Shown piece by piece: positions 62,801-64,000 of a DNA stretch of 64,000 bases. The notes beneath the pieces are model-generated. The model saw only the letters and a program-made list of their open reading frames with translations, made no database searches and was not told where the DNA came from. Position numbers and translations under genes: made by a program. Source of the stretch: Loktanella sp. 5RATIMAR09 (GTDB taxonomy: Bacteria; Pseudomonadota; Alphaproteobacteria; Rhodobacterales; Rhodobacteraceae). How positions within the stretch are numbered: position 1 is the stretch's first letter; each line of letters starts with the position of its first letter. The stretch lies in assembly GCF_001419985.1 (NCBI RefSeq), contig NZ_LJAL01000004.1:124001-188000 (forward strand), read 5' to 3'.

Positions 62801-64000
62801 TTAGGGTGTCACCGAGATCACATGCCGGTTGTAAAACTGCACAGTGTCGCCCTCTTGCAGGGTCAATCCGCCATCCACACGCGCACTGATATAGGCCTTT
62901 GCGGGCCAGTCAGCCGCTCCGCTGGCAGTGCGGCCTTCGATATTGGGCAAGACAAACGCATCGAACGCATCAAGCCGGTTGCCCGCCACCGAAAGCGCGC
63001 CCGCCTCATGGCCATAAACGAAGCTCGCCAAAGGTGTGACACCCGTCAACCCCAGCGTGCCCGTAGCCGGAAAGGCCAGCAGATCATCCGTCTGGCCCGC
63101 ATAGTCTGCGGGGCTGACGACCGATCCGTTTTCTGCCGTCAGGGTCTCGATCACCGTTGTCGCGGTCTCCCCCTCCCAGCGGACAAAGGGCAACATGCCG
63201 GCATAGAGCCACTCCACATCAAAGCTGGCGGCTGTGACCGCAACCTGCACTGTGTGGTGGATGGCGCCGGCGGATATCGCGCGACTGGTCTGGCATGTCG
63301 CCAGCGGACCGCTGCCCCCACCTTGCCAGGTCGAGGTCTCGACCATCGCGATCCGGCGTCCGACACTCAGGCCGTTGCCCGTCGTCGCAGGTACCCAAGG
63401 CGTACCGTCAAGTGTGATGGACAGCGCATCCAAAGTATCGCGGCCATGGGTTTGCCCACCCACTTCCACGACACTGTCACCGACATCCAGACGCGCAGCA
63501 TATTCGCGCTCGGACGCATAATCGATGATGGCAAAGCTTGGATAGGTCGGGCGGCTGTCCACCCGCCAGTCCAGCGCCCCGTCCGAGGCGATCCCGCTCA
63601 TATGGGTCGGTCCCGCCGTGCCGCTGACACCGTTGGCACGGGCGGCATAATACATCCCACCGAATTGGACCTCATCCCCCATTGCGTAGGCCGTATCCGG
63701 CGTCCAAAGCGGCGGCAGGATATGCGGGTCGGCCAAGGCACCCGTGATGGCAACCGCTTCAACCATAATCGCCCCGCCACCGGGCGTAGCAGCACCACCA
63801 AAGCTCAGGGTGACAGTGTGTTCACCCGTCAGACCACTGGCCACCTTGATCGACTGGCGGCGGGTCAGATCGGTCGCGGCATAGCTCGAAAAGGCCTTAA
63901 AGCCCAAACCGGCAGGATCAGAGATCTCATTCACGAGGGTCTGCGCGCCATCAATCTCGACCTTCACATAGCCGCCACTGGTGCGACCGGTATAGTTGAT
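62801..64000 (-). CDS. Large protein of unknown function, 5' end cut by window
   Basis: The frame is open to the window edge, so 399 C-terminal residues are seen. It is beta-rich, low in Lys and high in Gly, Ala and Thr. SGLTGEHTVTLSFGGAATPG resembles a jelly-roll or carbohydrate-binding segment, WTPDTAYAMGDEVQFGGMYY resembles a small chitin-binding-like or tail-associated module, and a later part (SRAISAGAIHHTVQVAVTAA) is sandwich-like. No catalytic motif is clear. The place next to an exopolysaccharide cluster suggests a secreted glycan-binding protein, but a phage-type structural protein cannot be excluded. It has its own terminator. Confidence 0.45.
   Translation of the reverse strand: MNYTGRTSGGYVKVEIDGAQTLVNEISDPAGLGFKAFSSYAATDLTRRQSIKVASGLTGEHTVTLSFGGAATPGGGAIMVEAVAITGALADPHILPPLWTPDTAYAMGDEVQFGGMYYAARANGVSGTAGPTHMSGIASDGALDWRVDSRPTYPSFAIIDYASEREYAARLDVGDSVVEVGGQTHGRDTLDALSITLDGTPWVPATTGNGLSVGRRIAMVETSTWQGGGSGPLATCQTSRAISAGAIHHTVQVAVTAASFDVEWLYAGMLPFVRWEGETATTVIETLTAENGSVVSPADYAGQTDDLLAFPATGTLGLTGVTPLASFVYGHEAGALSVAGNRLDAFDAFVLPNIEGRTASGAADWPAKAYISARVDGGLTLQEGDTVQFYNRHVISVTP

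Overview
The window is 64 kb of chromosome from an alphaproteobacterium of the order Rhodobacterales (roseobacter group; a Loktanella/Yoonia-like genome is my best guess). The evidence is the gene order and protein style: irrA divergent from fabA-fabB-fabI, phoH-ybeY-corC-lnt-metK-trmB, aroA-cmk-rpsA-ihfB-lapA-trpF-trpB, a SAM/SAH-type riboswitch before metK, and strongly GC-rich codon use. No rRNA, tRNA, CRISPR array or intact prophage was seen.

Layout. 1-5.3 kb: a radical SAM/DUF4130 DNA-repair-linked pair, ychF, trpA and an FMN-dependent lactate dehydrogenase preceded by a 31-bp dyad. 5.5-11.5 kb: two tandem tiny secreted or membrane proteins, an MFS exporter, rplY-pth, DUF2332 and DUF2237 proteins, and a secreted protein ending in 52 consecutive aspartates that is co-transcribed with a membrane-anchored LuxR-type regulator. 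11.7-30.9 kb: a long, mostly minus-strand housekeeping block (trpB, trpF, lapA, ihfB, rpsA, cmk, aroA, trmB, metK, lnt, corC, ybeY, phoH, miaB, irrA). Three reading frames in its first third are broken by single lesions: a small gene between trpF and trpB (TAA), a chloramphenicol-acetyltransferase-like gene (TGA) and cmk (frameshift). 31.0-33.6 kb: the fabA-fabB-fabI operon for unsaturated fatty acid synthesis. 34.0-42.1 kb: an eleven-gene thiamine operon (thiD-thiO-thiS-thiG-thiE-thiF-thiY-tenA-thiZ-tenA2-thiX) under a TPP riboswitch. 42.4-50.6 kb: an FKBP isomerase and an accessory catabolic stretch (dehalogenase-like HAD, two alpha/beta hydrolases, a Thr/Ser dehydratase, an MFS exporter, a zinc alcohol dehydrogenase, an enolase-superfamily dehydratase). 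51.4-54.7 kb: a TetR regulator, PspA, a YiaA-like membrane protein, a PlsC-like acyltransferase and a CdsA-like protein. 54.7-62.8 kb: an exopolysaccharide cluster (three glycosyltransferases, an acetyltransferase, a Wzy-like polymerase, a Wzx-like flippase, and a divergent co-polymerase/kinase fusion). The right edge cuts a large secreted-looking protein of unknown function.

How the parts work together. The thiamine operon combines thiazole synthesis with uptake and salvage of degraded pyrimidine, using two different TenA types. The TetR gene and the PspA operon carry three copies of one 13-bp dyad (TGAAC-N3-GTTCA): one before tetR and two bracketing a good pspA promoter. This suggests a locally controlled membrane-stress module that includes phospholipid-synthesis paralogues; it is the best candidate here for an under-described system. 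A second theme is a family of short palindromic repeats (GTAAGGTGG...CCACCTTAC) at four loci. One copy supplies the stop codons of two convergent genes, and another sits beside a REP-associated transposase (RAYT) relative that has lost both catalytic signatures. Promoter and operator calls come from reading motifs by eye and are inference.
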